Positions 54,795-64,000 of a stretch of DNA of 64,000 nt are shown here, piece by piece. Origin of the DNA: VXOI01 sp965197575 (GTDB taxonomy: Bacteria > Chloroflexota > Dehalococcoidia > Lucifugimonadales > UBA3495); the NCBI GenBank assembly GCA_965197575.1, contig OZ240214.1, forward strand, positions 2,728,001 to 2,792,000, in the 5' to 3' direction. The position numbers and the translations under genes were made by a program. A model generated the notes under the pieces. That model was not told the DNA's origin. It was given only the letters and a program-made list of their open reading frames with translations, and ran no database searches. How positions within the stretch are numbered: the first letter of the stretch is position 1; each line of letters opens with the position of its first letter.

Positions 54795-54870
54795 CGGGGT
54801 GTAGCGCAGTGGCTAGCGCGCTACGTTCGGGACGTAGAGGCCGGTGGTTCGAATCCACTCACCCCGACCA
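54795..54870 (+). tRNA. tRNA-Pro (anticodon CGG)
   Basis: 76 bases. Acceptor CGGGGTG pairs with CACCCCG. The D arm contains AGCGCAGTGGCTAGCGC. The anticodon stem CTACG/CGTAG encloses TTCGGGA (anticodon CGG, G37). The T arm contains GGTTCGAATCC. CCA is encoded. Confidence 0.95.
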
Positions 54871-54892
54871 ACTCCGAAACCCAGAAACGCTG

Positions 54893-54932
54893 AAAGTCCG
54901 GGATAGGGGGCGCCATCCCGGACTTTCTTTTT
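54893..54932 (+). terminator. Rho-independent terminator after tRNA-Pro
   Basis: AAAGTCCGGGAT (54893-54904) pairs perfectly with ATCCCGGACTTT (54915-54926), followed by CTTTTT: a 12-bp stem 23 bases after the tRNA. Confidence 0.9.
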
Positions 54933-54972
54933 GAGTAATGCCGGCTGGGGAATGCCTGTCGTTGGGCCGGGT

Positions 54973-55266
54973 TCAGTCGGCGGCGGACGGGGCCGGAAGC
55001 GCGCCCCTCTCCCTTCCTGAATCAGGGGTCAGGGCCCGTTGCATGGCCGAGCGTTTCGCCAGTTGTTCTTGCTTGGAGAACCGCACCGCGAACACCAGCG
55101 CCATCAGCGGGGCGATGCCGAACCAGCTGAAGAACGCCAGGAAGAAGGCGAACCAGGTCCGGTGAAAAGTCCGCATGTGCGGGCGGGCCAAGCTGAACAG
55201 ATCGATCCTGGTGGCCTTGCCGCTCGGGTCTACCGAGGGGCATCTGTTGTTGCCGGGGTCACGCAT
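54973..55266 (-). pseudogene. N-terminal fragment of a NarK-type nitrate/nitrite transporter
   Basis: From ATG 55266 the frame reads to LFSLARPHMRTFHRTWFAFF and LAFFSWFGIAPLMALV, the first helix of the nitrate/nitrite porter family of the major facilitator superfamily. After ~60 residues the sequence becomes non-family and stops; ten or more helices are missing. It lies directly downstream of the decayed siroheme reductase on the same strand, as a nitrate importer would in an assimilation operon. Confidence 0.7.
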
Positions 55267-55329
55267 GGGTAGCCGCTCCCGCTCCGCTCTTGATGATTCC
55301 TTCGAGGACCTGGGGCAGTTCGCTGCAAG

Positions 55330-56619
55330 TGATTGCCGCAGCCGTTGGGCCAGCCGGACCATCGCATCGAAAGCGGGCCGGTCCGGCCCACGGTCGAGGC
55401 CAGGCTCCGGGCCGTCTTGACGGCCAATTCCTTGGTCTCGATCAGCGAGAAGTGGCAGTAGTCCTTGCCGGTGCAGGCCACCAACCCCCGGATGACCTCC
55501 GGGGGGTCGGCCGACAGTTCGAGAAGCAGCGGCTCGGCCAAGAGCCGCGACAGGTCGTCTTCCGGCACGTTGGGGATGATGACGTTCTGGCTCGTGGTGA
55601 TACGTATTTCCCCATTCCCGTAGATGTCCGCCAGCCGGGCCGCTTCCCGCAACTGCGCGCAGTTATCCGGCCCACCGGAACAACCAGACCGACCGCGTTC
55701 AGACCCAATTCGGCTTGGGGCATGATTCCCGTGTATGAAGTTTGGGACCCGCGCCCGGCATCCCGTCCGGCGGACGGCAGGGGGAGCCGCAAGCCGGCTC
55801 CAACTCGTTGCGCAAGCGGGCCGCTCCCCATTCCTCGACCAAGAATGCCAGCCGGCTCTTGTTGCGGGCCTCCCGAGAGCCGTTGTCCCGGAACAGCAGG
55901 ATGATTGCGGCGCAGACTTGGGTCGCTTCCTGCGGAGTGACGAAAACGTCCAGCGGCGTGGCTGGCCGGTAGCCGCCGGAGCCGACCTTGCCGCCTACCG
56001 CGATGTTGAAGCCCTCGACCTCCACTCCGTCGGCCTCTCGCACCGCCGGAGTGAGAGCGATGTCCTGGGTCTCGGTGTGAGTGCAGCGGTCGAGGCACCC
56101 GGTGATGGCAATGTTGAATTTCCGGGGCAGGTTGGTGAACTCCTTGTTGCCCAGGAAAATGTTGGTCAACTCCCGCACCACTGGAGAGGCATCGAATAAC
56201 TCGTCGGGCGTCAGTCCCGCCATCGGGCAGCCGACCACATTGCGAATGTTGTCCATTCCAGTCTGCATCGACGTGAGACCGGCCCGCTCCAAACGGGCCC
56301 AAATCTGGGGCACGTTTTCGATGCCGAACCAGCGGAGTTGCACCTGCTCGCGGGTCGTTATGTCAAGGAAACCCTTGCCGTACCCATCGGATATGTCGGC
56401 CAAGGCCCGGAACTGCTCGGAGTTGGACAGTCCGTTGGGCATCCGTACCCGCATCATCAGCCTGCCCGGATTGGGGCGGCGCAGGAAAACTCCAAGCCAC
56501 TTGAGCCGCTCCCGGTCGCCGTCGTCGATGCTTTCCCAGCCCTCGGCGACGAACTTGGGCAGGTCGTGCAGCACGTCGAGACCGTCTTTTTCCTGCTTGT
56601 ATTGTTCGATCTTGTTCAT
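55330..56619 (-). pseudogene. Ferredoxin-type nitrite/sulfite reductase, decayed
   Basis: Starts at ATG 56619. The ferredoxin-like and siroheme domains are recognisable (..LMMRVRMPNGLSNSEQFRAL.., ..ITTREQVQLRWFGIENVP.., ..NVVGCPMAGLTPDEL.., ..NIAITGCLDRCTHTETQDIA..). At least two frameshifts (near 55790 and 55665) break the gene. The C-terminal half retains CTGKDYCHFSLIETK (C-x5-C), but the second cluster pair reads SGWPNGCGNH, with Trp in place of the expected Cys, and the remaining residues are lost. Likely nirA-like and non-functional. Confidence 0.85.
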
Positions 56620-56637
56620 GGTCCTCTCCCCAGGGTG

Positions 56638-57633
56638 TTAGTTAGCGGCTGCGGCCAACGCTTCCGCGGAAGCCGGGCTTTCCGCCCAACCGAGCACGGC
56701 CCGCACCTGCGACTTGCAGGCCCCGCAACAGGTGCCGGCCTTGGTGGCGGCAGAAACCTGCTCGAAGGTGCGGCAACCCTCCTGAAAGGCGGAGAAGATC
56801 GCGCCCTTGGAAACGGCGTTGCAGTCGCAGATCTGGGCGGCGTCGGGCAGTTGCCCGATGTCCTTCGCCTGTGGTTCACCGGTGGTGGGGAACAGTAGTT
56901 CGCTCCGGTTTTCCGGGACCGGTTCGCCCCGGTCGAAGGCTTGCAGGACGGCGGCGGTGGCGACATCGTCGCCCATCAGGATGGCCCCGGCCAGGCATTT
57001 CCCCCGGACGATGAGCTTCTTGTAGATGCCGCGGCGCGGCTCGCTGTAATGCACGACCTCGTCGTCGTGGAGCAGCGGCTCCTTGTCGCCCATCACGGCC
57101 ACGTCGACGCCCATCACCTTGAGCTTGGTGGAGACCCGGAACCCCTGATAGGTCGAGTCGGGGTTGGACCCGGTCAGCCGGTCGGCCAGGATCCGGGCCT
57201 GTTGGGCCAGCGGAGCGAACAGACCGCAGAGTTGGTCTTGGAATTCAGCGCATTCGCCGATGGCGTAAACGTCGGCCTCGTTCCGGCAGGCCAGGTCTTC
57301 CTTGATGATGATTCCCCCGGCGGCGTAGACCGACTTGGAAATGCGGTCGATCCATCCGGCCCGGACGCCCCGGTGGAACCGGACGCCGTGGTCGTCGTAC
57401 CACTGGACGGGGTTGATGAAGATGTCGTCGATCTTGTGGCGCCCGGCCAGCACACTGGAAAGCAGGATGCGGTTGTAGTTGCCGCAGGGCTCCTCGCCGA
57501 ACACGGTGATCTCGTATTCCGGCCCCGCGGCCTGAGCGGAACGAAAGCCCTCGCGGGCCAGCATCTCTTCGACAAACCGCCCTCCAGCCATGCCATTGCC
57601 GATTACGACCAAGCGTTTCTTAGCATCGGGCAT
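56638..57633 (-). pseudogene. FAD/[2Fe-2S] reductase (NirB N-terminal type) with internal deletion
   Basis: 332 codons from ATG 57633 (GGAGG upstream), uninterrupted. The N-terminus VVIGNGMAGGRFVEEML is FAD-binding, and the C-terminus carries a BFD-like [2Fe-2S] domain (CDCNAVSKGAIFSAF..GTCCGACK). Between ..GWIDRISKSVYAAGG and ..EDLACRNEADVYAIGECAEF about 140 residues of the family are absent, removing the NAD(P)-binding domain. The deletion is in frame. It sits between the siroheme reductase and the molybdoenzyme as an electron-transfer partner. Activity is unlikely. Confidence 0.8.
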
Positions 57634-59520
57634 CGTTTTCCTCCGGCCCAACGGCCTGAGCGGGACCAACGGCTGGTTCCAGCCGCACCGCGCAAATCTT
57701 GAATTCGGGCATCCGGCTGACAGGATCGAGGGCCGGATTGGTCAGCCGGTTGACTGAGGCTTCCCCACCCCAGTGGAAGGAGGTGAACACGGTGTCGGGG
57801 CGTATGTCAGTGGTAGTGCGGACCCGGAACGAAGCCCGGACACGGCGGCTGACGGCAGTGACGAATTGGCCCTCGCCGGTCCCGTACCGGCTAGCGGTGG
57901 TTGGGTGGACTTCCAAGAACGGCTCCGGGGCCATTTCGTTCAGCTTTTGCGCCCGACGGGTCTGGGTCCCTGACTGGTATTGGGCAAGCACGCGGCCCGT
58001 GGTGAGCCGCAACGGAAAGCCGCCGTCGACCGGCTCCGCGTTCGGCTGATGCCTGATTGGGTGGAACTTGGCCCGGCCGGTGGCGGTGGGAAAGACTCGA
58101 CAAACAGGCGCGGAGTGCCTGGGTGGTCATTTTCCTGTCCAGGACCGGCGGGGCAGAGCCAGAACACGCCGTTCCGGTCTTCGATCTTCCGGTAGGTGAT
58201 GCCGGAATAATCGGCGGGGCCGCCCGCGCTGGCCCGGCCCAATTCGTCGAATATCGCCTCCGTGTCGGCGAACAGGAAAAACCGTCCTTTGCCCAAGGCT
58301 TCGGCCAGCTTGCAGACGATCTTAGCGTCGGTGGCCACACCGTCCGGGGGAGGAACGGCCCTGCGCCTTCGCACCACCCGGCCCTCCAGGTTGGTCATGG
58401 TGCCCTCTTCTTCCAGCCATTGGGCCGCGGGCAACACCACGTCGGCCAGTTGGGCCGTCTCCGACAGGAAGAAGTCGGCGACTACCAGAAAGTCCAAGGC
58501 ACGCAAACGCTCAACGACGTGGGCCGCGTTGGGCGCGGAGACGACGACGTTTGATCCGATGACGAGAAGGGCGCGAACCCCGCCTTCTCGACCCAGTTGG
58601 TCCAGCATTTCATAAGCCGATTTGCCGGGTCCAGGAATACTCTGCTCGTCCACCCCCCAGACTTGGGCGACGTGCTGGCGTGCGGCCGGGTCGTCGATGC
58701 CCCGGTAGCCGGGAAGCTGGTCGGCCTTCTGTCCATGTTCGCATCCTCCTTGTCCGTTTCCTTGGCCGGTCAAGCAGCCGTAGCCGGAGTTTTCGCGGCC
58801 CGGAAGCCCCAAGGCCAAGGCGAGGTTTATAGAGGTTTATATAAGGAAAGAGCGTTGTTCACACCTTGCGCCTGTTGCTCCGGGCCGCGGCGCCGGTCAG
58901 CGCCATCGCCGACCCGGCCTTGCCCAGCATGTGGGCCGCCTGCACCTGTTGGGCTTCGGGAACGCCGGTAATCCGCTCGACCTGCCCGGGCCAATAGGCG
59001 GCGGCTGCTTTGGCCTGCTCAAAGCCCTCGGTGCGCCGGGCAACGTAGTCCTCGTCGATCAACCCGTCCCGCACCAGCACATGCAGGAGTCCGTTGGCCA
59101 AGGCGGCGTCCGTGCCCGGTTCCAGCCGCAGGTGCAACGTCGCCGCGCGGGCGGTGAGAGTGCGGCGGGGGTCGGCAACGATGAGGCTGCCCCCGGCCAG
59201 CTTCTGCTCCTCGAAATACTGCATGATGGGGGGCATGGTCTCGGCCGGGTTACCGCCGATCAGAAGCGCCGTCCCGGCGCGGGCGATGTCGGCCACGGGG
59301 AACGGCAGGCCGCGGTCGATGCCCAAGGCCCGGATGCCGGCGGCGGCAGCGGATGACATACAAAACCGCCCGTTGTAGTCGATGTTCGACGTGCCCAAGG
59401 CCACGCGGGCGAACTCGCCCAGCAGGTAGGACTTTTCGTTGGTCAGGGAGCCGCCGCCGGGCTCGCGGAGGAGGGCTGACCGGGAACGTCGCGGAGGGCC
59501 AAAACCGAACGCCGGGGTGT
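57620..59520 (-). pseudogene. Molybdopterin oxidoreductase (assimilatory nitrate reductase type), decayed
   Basis: The N-terminal [4Fe-4S] domain is missing. Recognisable pieces: ..SLTNEKSYLLGEFARVALGT, LLIGGNPAETMPPIMQYFEE, ..VADPRRTLTARAATLHLRLE.. (first frame), then LGLPGRENSGYGCLTGQGNG, LLVIGSNVVVSAPNAAHVVE, FFLSETAQLADVVLPAAQWL (second frame), then the molybdopterin-dinucleotide domain ..RLTTGRVLAQYQSGTQTRRA.. (third frame). Frameshifts near 58890, 58840 (a tandem TATAAACCTC duplication) and ~58050. First gene of the decayed nitrate cluster; overlaps the next gene's start by a few bases. Confidence 0.85.
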
Positions 59521-59810
59521 GCTCGAAACGATGACTGCCGTGCGGGAGTCGTCCAGGATGTTGCGGAACCGCCCGACGGGCGCCGAGCCCTCGATGGGCC
59601 CGGACAGCACGATCCGCCTCCTCGATTCGAGGGAGGTCACGCAGGGCCATAGCTTTTCCCAACTGGCGCCGAGACCAGCAGGGCCCGGAGCGGCCTTCTA
59701 TCCGATGACAGGGCGGGGGACTCTCGATGCTCCATGTCATAAGCATTGTGCAGGACGGTTATTTCTCAAGGATTACGCCCGGGTAAACATTCTGTTACCT
59801 AGAGAATGTG

Positions 59811-59873
59811 GAATCCTTGGCCCTCTCCCGATGAGCGAGTCCCCTCTCCCTGGGGAGAGGGTTAGGGTGAGGG
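59811..59873. repeat. Dispersed CCCTCTCCC/GGGAGAGGG palindromic repeat
   Basis: CCTCTCCCTGGGGAGAGG followed by GTTAGGGTGAGGGGG is a widely recurring type of intergenic palindrome in bacteria. Only this copy was noticed in the window. It lies in the 240-bp spacer between the nitrate-reductase relic and the amidohydrolase. Confidence 0.55.
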
Positions 59874-59988
59874 GGAAATCCTTGACGACAAACAGGGTTG
59901 CGGCGACCAGATATGATATGATTGGGCCGCGTTTCGGGAGTGAGAATCCCGGCGGCATTCTATCGGATAACAGGATGGAGGCCCGATC

Positions 59989-61014
59989 ATGCCCTTCGGC
60001 GGGAACGACTGGCTGGACTTGACCCCGGAACCGGCCTTGGAGCCGGAGTTGCCCATCTGCGACCCGCACCACCATTTTTGGGACTACCGCACCGAGCGCA
60101 TCCCCTTCCAACGGTACTTGCTCCACGAGCTGGCCGCCGACGTCAACAGCGGCCACAACGTGCGCTCCACGGTGTTCGTCGAGGCCAGGTCCATGTACCG
60201 GCCCAGCGGCCCCGATGAGCTGCGCCCCGTGGGCGAGGTCGAGTTTGTTCAAGGACTGGCCGCCGCCAGCGACACCGGGCTTTACGGCCCCTGCAAGGCC
60301 GCCGCGGCAATCGTCGGCCACGCCAACCTGAACCTCGGCGAGAACGTCAGGCCGGTTTTGGAGGCCCTGCAAGCCGCCAGCCCCAACCGCTTCCGGGGCA
60401 TCCGCCACTCCGTCACCTGGGACCCCAACCCCGAGGTGGAGAATACCTCCGCCCACAAGGCGGAGGGCCAACTGTCCAGCGACAACTTCCGGACCGGCGC
60501 CCGCGTTTTGGCCGGTATGGGCCTGACCCTCGAAGGCTGGATGTTCCATCACCAGATGCCCGACCTGGCCGATTTCGCCAGGGCCGTGCCGGACTTGACC
60601 ATCATCATGAACCATATCGGCGGGCTGATTCGTGAAGGCCCCTACGCCAACCGGGACGACGAAGTGCTGGACACCTGGCGCAAGGGCATCGCGGCGGTGG
60701 CGGAGTGCCCCAACGTGGTCATCAAGCTGGGCGGCATCGGTATGCCCCGCACCGGATTCGACTGGCACCTGCGCAACCGGCCCATCGGCTCCGAGGAACT
60801 GGCCGCCGACATGGCCCCGCTGATGAACTACTGCATCGAGCAATTCGGCCCCAGCCGTTGCATGTTCGAGAGCAACTTCCCCGTGGACAAGGTCTCATAC
60901 TCCTACAACGTCATGTACAACGCTTTCAAGAGACTGTCGCAGGGGTACTCGGCGTCGGAGCGGGCCGACATGCTCCACGATTGCGCCGCCCGCGTCTACC
61001 GGATCGAGGACTAA
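59989..61014 (+). CDS. Amidohydrolase-2 family metal-dependent hydrolase
   Basis: 341 aa TIM-barrel hydrolase. Metal-binding HxH appears as CDPHHHFWDYR (~24). Other family landmarks: FVEARSMYR, GIRHSVTWD, HHQMPDLADFARAVPDLTII, MNHIGG and FESNFPVDKVSYSYNV with the late metal-site Asp. Related enzymes act on lactones, amides or decarboxylate aromatic acids; the substrate cannot be read from sequence. It lies just upstream of TRAP transporter genes, which could import its substrate (inference). Start ATG 59989; a GGAGG lies ~13 bases upstream. Confidence 0.88.
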   Translation: MPFGGNDWLDLTPEPALEPELPICDPHHHFWDYRTERIPFQRYLLHELAADVNSGHNVRSTVFVEARSMYRPSGPDELRPVGEVEFVQGLAAASDTGLYGPCKAAAAIVGHANLNLGENVRPVLEALQAASPNRFRGIRHSVTWDPNPEVENTSAHKAEGQLSSDNFRTGARVLAGMGLTLEGWMFHHQMPDLADFARAVPDLTIIMNHIGGLIREGPYANRDDEVLDTWRKGIAAVAECPNVVIKLGGIGMPRTGFDWHLRNRPIGSEELAADMAPLMNYCIEQFGPSRCMFESNFPVDKVSYSYNVMYNAFKRLSQGYSASERADMLHDCAARVYRIED

Positions 61015-61044
61015 CCAAACACCCCCTTGCCCGAGACTCATTTT

Positions 61045-61076
61045 GCGGCCCCCGGCTCCGGCGGGGGCCGTTAATT
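61045..61076 (+). terminator. Terminator-like hairpin after the amidohydrolase
   Basis: CGGCCCCC (61046-61053) pairs with GGGGGCCG (61063-61070), followed by TTAATT. A strong GC stem but a weak T-tract, 30 bases after the stop. Confidence 0.6.
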
Positions 61077-61193
61077 GTGAGCGACGCCTGTCGCTGGAGA
61101 TTAGGACCATTGGACCCGGCGCAACGCAACAACCCCAAAGTAAAAGTAGACGACCCGCACGGCAACCACGGGCACGGTAACGACGAATGTTGA
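61077..61193 (+). CDS. Possible short His-rich ORF overlapping dctM
   Basis: GTG 61077 opens a 38-codon frame ending ..KVKVDDPHGNHGHGNDEC, with its stop (61191-61193) overlapping the ATG of the permease at 61187. It could be the cytoplasmic tail of a lost TRAP small permease, a coupled leader or chance. No clear ribosome binding site. Confidence 0.3.
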   Translation: MSDACRWRLGPLDPAQRNNPKVKVDDPHGNHGHGNDEC

Positions 61194-62851
61194 TCGCCAT
61201 CGCATTCATTTTGATGGCGGTCTTCTTCATGGCCGGGCTGTACGTAGCCGGCGCCCTGGGCAGCCTGGCGTTGCTCCTGATGCAGGTCTTCGAAGACGCG
61301 CCGCTGTGGAACATCATGGCCAACCGGGTGTGGGAGACCTACACCCGGTTCCTGCTGGTGGCGATCCCGCTGTTCATCCTGATGGGCGAGCTGGTGCTGC
61401 GGAGCGGAATTGCCGAGCGGATGTACTTGGCGTTGGACCGCTGGGTTGCGCCGATTCCCGGCGGGTTGCTGCACACCAACATCGTTTCGTGCGCCATATT
61501 CGCCGCCTGCTCCGGGTCGAGTATCTCCACCGCCGCCACCATCAGCCGCGTCGCCCTGCCCACCTTTCACACCCGGGGTTACAACGAGCGCCTGGTGGTC
61601 GGCTCGCTGGCTGCCGGCGGCACCTTGGGTATTCTCATTCCTCCCAGCGTTCTCCTGATTATCTACGGACTCAGCACGGGCACTTCCATCGGACGGCTGT
61701 TCCTGGCCGGGTTCCTGCCTGGAGCCTTGATGGCGTTCACGTTCATGCTGATGATCGCCATCGCCGCCGTAATCTGGCCGCAGGTGGCTCCGCGCACACC
61801 CGACGCCACCTTCCTGAGTTGGCAAGGCTGGCTGGAACGTATAAGCGGGTCCATCGCCGTGGTCCCGGTCGTGTTCCTCATCCTGGCCGTGCTGGGTTCG
61901 ATCTACGGAGGAATCGCCACCCCCAGCGAGGCCGCGGCAATCGGCGTGTACGGCGCATTCGTGCTCGCCATTCTCTACAATTCCAAGCCAATATGGGTAC
62001 CCATCGTCGCCGAGTTGCACCGGGCCACCGGCCTCATCAACGCCTACGAGGTTGTCAGGCTGATCCTCGGCCTTGTGGTGGGCGTGCTCGTGCTCCACTT
62101 GGCCGTCCAGTCGGTCTTCCTGGTGTTCGTTCCGGACGGGTCGATCCTTGTGGAACGGGAGACCGGCGAGACAGTGTTCATGCTGGAGGTCCTGATACTG
62201 CCGCTGCTCGGCTGGATACCCACGTTGTTCGAAGTCCCGCGCGAGGAACTCCATGAGGCAAGGCTGCCCTCGCTGAAGGACGCGGGCTTGGTTATGAATG
62301 CCAACCTGGCCATGCTCCAGGAAGTATTCATGTCGACCATGCGTACTACCTGCATGATTATGTTGATCCTGATGGCCGCCTTTACCTTGCAATTCACCTT
62401 CGCCTACCTGCGCATCTCTGTCGAAATGGCCGACTGGGTGGTCAGCATGAACCTGACCGACATCCAACTGGTGTTGATTCTGGTTGTTTTCTACCTGGTG
62501 CTGGGCACGTTCATGGAAAGCTACTCCATGCTGGCCACCACGCTTCCCATTCTCCTGGAAACCCTGTTCCGTTCCGGGATCGACCTCCTGTGGTTCGGCA
62601 TCATCATGATCATCCTCTTGGAAGCGGCCCAAATCAGCCCGCCCCAAGGATTGAGCCTCTACGTGCTGCACGGAGCGCGCCGGGAGACCCGGGAGGTCAG
62701 AGAAGTTGCGGCCGACGTGACCGAGACCATCAACGACGTTTACATCGGCGTCTTGCCCTTCATGGTCTGTATGGCCGTGGTGATTGGCATATTGATGGCG
62801 TTCCCGGAAATCGCCACCTGGCTGCCCGACCAAGTGAAAGGCGCACGCTAG
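61187..62851 (+). CDS. dctM: TRAP transporter large permease subunit (DctM type), extended
   Basis: 554 aa, about 110-120 longer than typical DctM. Membrane protein forming the Na+-coupled transport channel. Conserved blocks: RFLLVAIPLFILMGELVLRS, CSGSSISTAATISRVALPTF, GGTLGILIPPSVLLIIYGLS, GIATPSEAAAIGVYGAFVLA, and at the end LFRSGIDLLWFGIIMIILLE with ISPPQGLSLYVLHG. The extra segment (~residues 275-400) includes two hydrophobic stretches and a polar loop (..PDGSILVERETGETVF..). No DctQ small permease is visible. The solute-binding protein follows at 63111. Confidence 0.88.
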   Translation: MLIAIAFILMAVFFMAGLYVAGALGSLALLLMQVFEDAPLWNIMANRVWETYTRFLLVAIPLFILMGELVLRSGIAERMYLALDRWVAPIPGGLLHTNIVSCAIFAACSGSSISTAATISRVALPTFHTRGYNERLVVGSLAAGGTLGILIPPSVLLIIYGLSTGTSIGRLFLAGFLPGALMAFTFMLMIAIAAVIWPQVAPRTPDATFLSWQGWLERISGSIAVVPVVFLILAVLGSIYGGIATPSEAAAIGVYGAFVLAILYNSKPIWVPIVAELHRATGLINAYEVVRLILGLVVGVLVLHLAVQSVFLVFVPDGSILVERETGETVFMLEVLILPLLGWIPTLFEVPREELHEARLPSLKDAGLVMNANLAMLQEVFMSTMRTTCMIMLILMAAFTLQFTFAYLRISVEMADWVVSMNLTDIQLVLILVVFYLVLGTFMESYSMLATTLPILLETLFRSGIDLLWFGIIMIILLEAAQISPPQGLSLYVLHGARRETREVREVAADVTETINDVYIGVLPFMVCMAVVIGILMAFPEIATWLPDQVKGAR

Positions 62852-63110
62852 CCGCCTGCCGGAGAGGATTCACCGGAGCCGGGAACCTATCTCCGGTGGT
62901 ACCTAGCCTCTTTACATAAGTATATTCGCGAGTTGTATAACATTTTAGTAACATTTCTCCCAAAAACCAGCCTATTACGCTCATTGACTAGCCGACTTTC
63001 CGAGACTAAAATGCGCCACGATACAGGGGATTCCGGCGCCCGGTGTAATGGCCCCGCCTTCTATTCAACGAGGCGGCGCAGCATCGGCAGGCCGTCAGCA
63101 ATTCAGCAAC
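62852..63110. promoter_or_regulatory. AT-rich spacer before the solute-binding protein gene
   Basis: 259 bp, strikingly AT-rich around 62915-62990, which probably holds a promoter for the lipoprotein gene. No operator or riboswitch recognised. Confidence 0.35.
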
Positions 63111-64000
63111 ATGGAGGGATTCTTGACCAGATTTCTTGTTGCATTGCTTTCGGCCATCGCTATGGCGATGGCCTTGACCGCTTGCGGTGAGGATGCCGCC
63201 CCGGCTGCCACTACTGCGCCGACCCCCACCCCGGCCGCGGCGACAGCGCCAACTCCCGCCCCGGCTTCCCCGACCGCAACCCTGGCCCCGGTCGTCGCTG
63301 CCACTACTGCACCCGAACCCACGCCCGTTCCGACAATAGCCGGTCCGGTCCCAACGCAGGCTCCGGCTCCGACCGAGGCCCCGGCCCCAATGCCCACCGC
63401 TCCGGCCATGACCTCCGAAGAAGCGATGCTGGCGGAATACGCCGCCTCGGTTGCCAACGGCCCCGGCGCAATCTTCGTGGGCGACCCCAGGCAACTAATC
63501 GGCCCGCCGCCCCATGAGGGTTTAATGTTCCGGTTCCCGCAGGACGCATACACCCAGGTTGCCACCCTTGGTCTGTTCGGATCACCGGAGTTGGGCGCGC
63601 CCAGCCACCTGTTCATTTACACCAGCGACTACTATCAGGGTCTGATCCAGAAAGCCAACCTGACCAATCCGACCGAACTGGTTTCCTCCGGGGAGGAAAT
63701 AGAGATACAGCACGTCTGCATCGACCGGAACCTGCCCCCGTGCGTGCTGATTCAAGCCTACCTGTCGCCCAACATAGCCGCCCGCACCAACGGACAGGTC
63801 AAACTCTCGGTGATCTCCCTCGTCGAGTTGCAGATTGCCGGACCCGACACCCTGACCCAGGTGGGCGACGGCACCCTGGATATGGTCAACATCTTTACCG
63901 GCTATGTGGCGGGAGAGTTGCCTGCCCTGGAGGTCCAATCGCTGTGGGGCTCGGCGTCCGACTGGGAGACCTCCTACCTTATTCTTACCGATCTCGCGGA
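63111..64000 (+). CDS. dctP: TRAP transporter solute-binding lipoprotein (partial)
   Basis: Runs off the window end. ATG 63111 or TTG 63123 (GGAGGG at 63113-63118 favours the TTG). Signal TRFLVALLSAIAMAMALTAC with lipobox LTAC, then a long Pro/Ala/Thr linker (~25-105). A mature domain contains LVSSGEEIEIQHVCIDRNLP, ..YLSPNIAARTNGQVKLSVIS.., ..QIAGPDTLTQVGDGTLDMVN.. and ..GELPALEVQSLWGSASDWET.., the pattern of DctP-type periplasmic solute binders. The substrate is unknown. Partner of the permease at 61187. Confidence 0.8.
   Translation, partial: MEGFLTRFLVALLSAIAMAMALTACGEDAAPAATTAPTPTPAAATAPTPAPASPTATLAPVVAATTAPEPTPVPTIAGPVPTQAPAPTEAPAPMPTAPAMTSEEAMLAEYAASVANGPGAIFVGDPRQLIGPPPHEGLMFRFPQDAYTQVATLGLFGSPELGAPSHLFIYTSDYYQGLIQKANLTNPTELVSSGEEIEIQHVCIDRNLPPCVLIQAYLSPNIAARTNGQVKLSVISLVELQIAGPDTLTQVGDGTLDMVNIFTGYVAGELPALEVQSLWGSASDWETSYLILTDLA

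Noticed and set aside
60926..62833. 635-codon minus-strand ORF opposite dctM
   Set aside because: His/Gln/Asp-rich translation is the mirror of hydrophobic codons in the permease; not a real gene.

Overview
The window is a high-GC bacterial chromosome segment. The gene complement suggests an uncultivated Chloroflexota lineage, perhaps a Dehalococcoidia/SAR202-like relative: giant secreted fibronectin-type-III/Calx-beta-like proteins, Thr/Pro-rich lipoproteins, a GAF-PAS kinase fused to a winged-helix regulator, and an orphan TRAP transporter. This placement is inferred from gene style; there is no rRNA or other phylogenetic marker apart from mfd, proA and proB.

Layout. (1) 1-21.4 kb: three intact secreted beta-sandwich proteins (1768, 334 and 4240 aa) plus one decayed relative. 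They share 5' leaders, C-terminal FnIII modules, an out-of-frame 3' relic and antisense sensor-kinase relics, so the region grew by segmental duplication. (2) 21.7-28.5 kb: a Tn3-like mini-element carrying only a truncated resolvase, an HNH-type relic, a lipoprotein, an intact hybrid kinase/response regulator, and an IS4-family element that split a serine recombinase. (3) 28.7-33.3 kb: two MITE-like elements, an AT-richer pentapeptide-repeat/FRG protein beside a short tyrosine recombinase, a 128-aa conserved-looking protein, and the first 26 codons of a gene cut off by an IS. (4) 33.3-44.4 kb: an insertion-sequence graveyard with four IS630-family copies (all with an A-AAA-AAC -1 frameshift site and CTAG ends), three IS110-family copies with a conserved upstream non-coding segment (bridge-RNA candidate), a nested transposase relic and a PIN-domain relic. 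(5) 42.4-46.8 kb: a defence-like module (AlbA_2/Schlafen-like protein, uncharacterised 234-aa protein, DNA methyltransferase fused to an Mrr-like nuclease domain) whose methyltransferase is split by the fourth IS630 copy. (6) 46.8-54.9 kb: housekeeping genes proB-proA, a Zn-ribbon protein with mfd, a TlpA-like lipoprotein and tRNA-Pro(CGG). (7) 55-59.5 kb: a whole nitrate-assimilation cluster (molybdopterin oxidoreductase, FAD/BFD reductase, siroheme reductase, NarK-type transporter) in decay. (8) 60-64 kb: an amidohydrolase and a TRAP transporter large permease followed by its probable solute-binding lipoprotein, cut by the window end.

The best candidates for something undescribed are the Schlafen-like/234-aa/methyltransferase-nuclease cassette, which appears to have inserted at the start of a methyltransferase gene and left a duplicated start behind, and the pentapeptide-FRG protein linked to a minimal integrase. 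The IS110 leaders are good bridge-RNA candidates.
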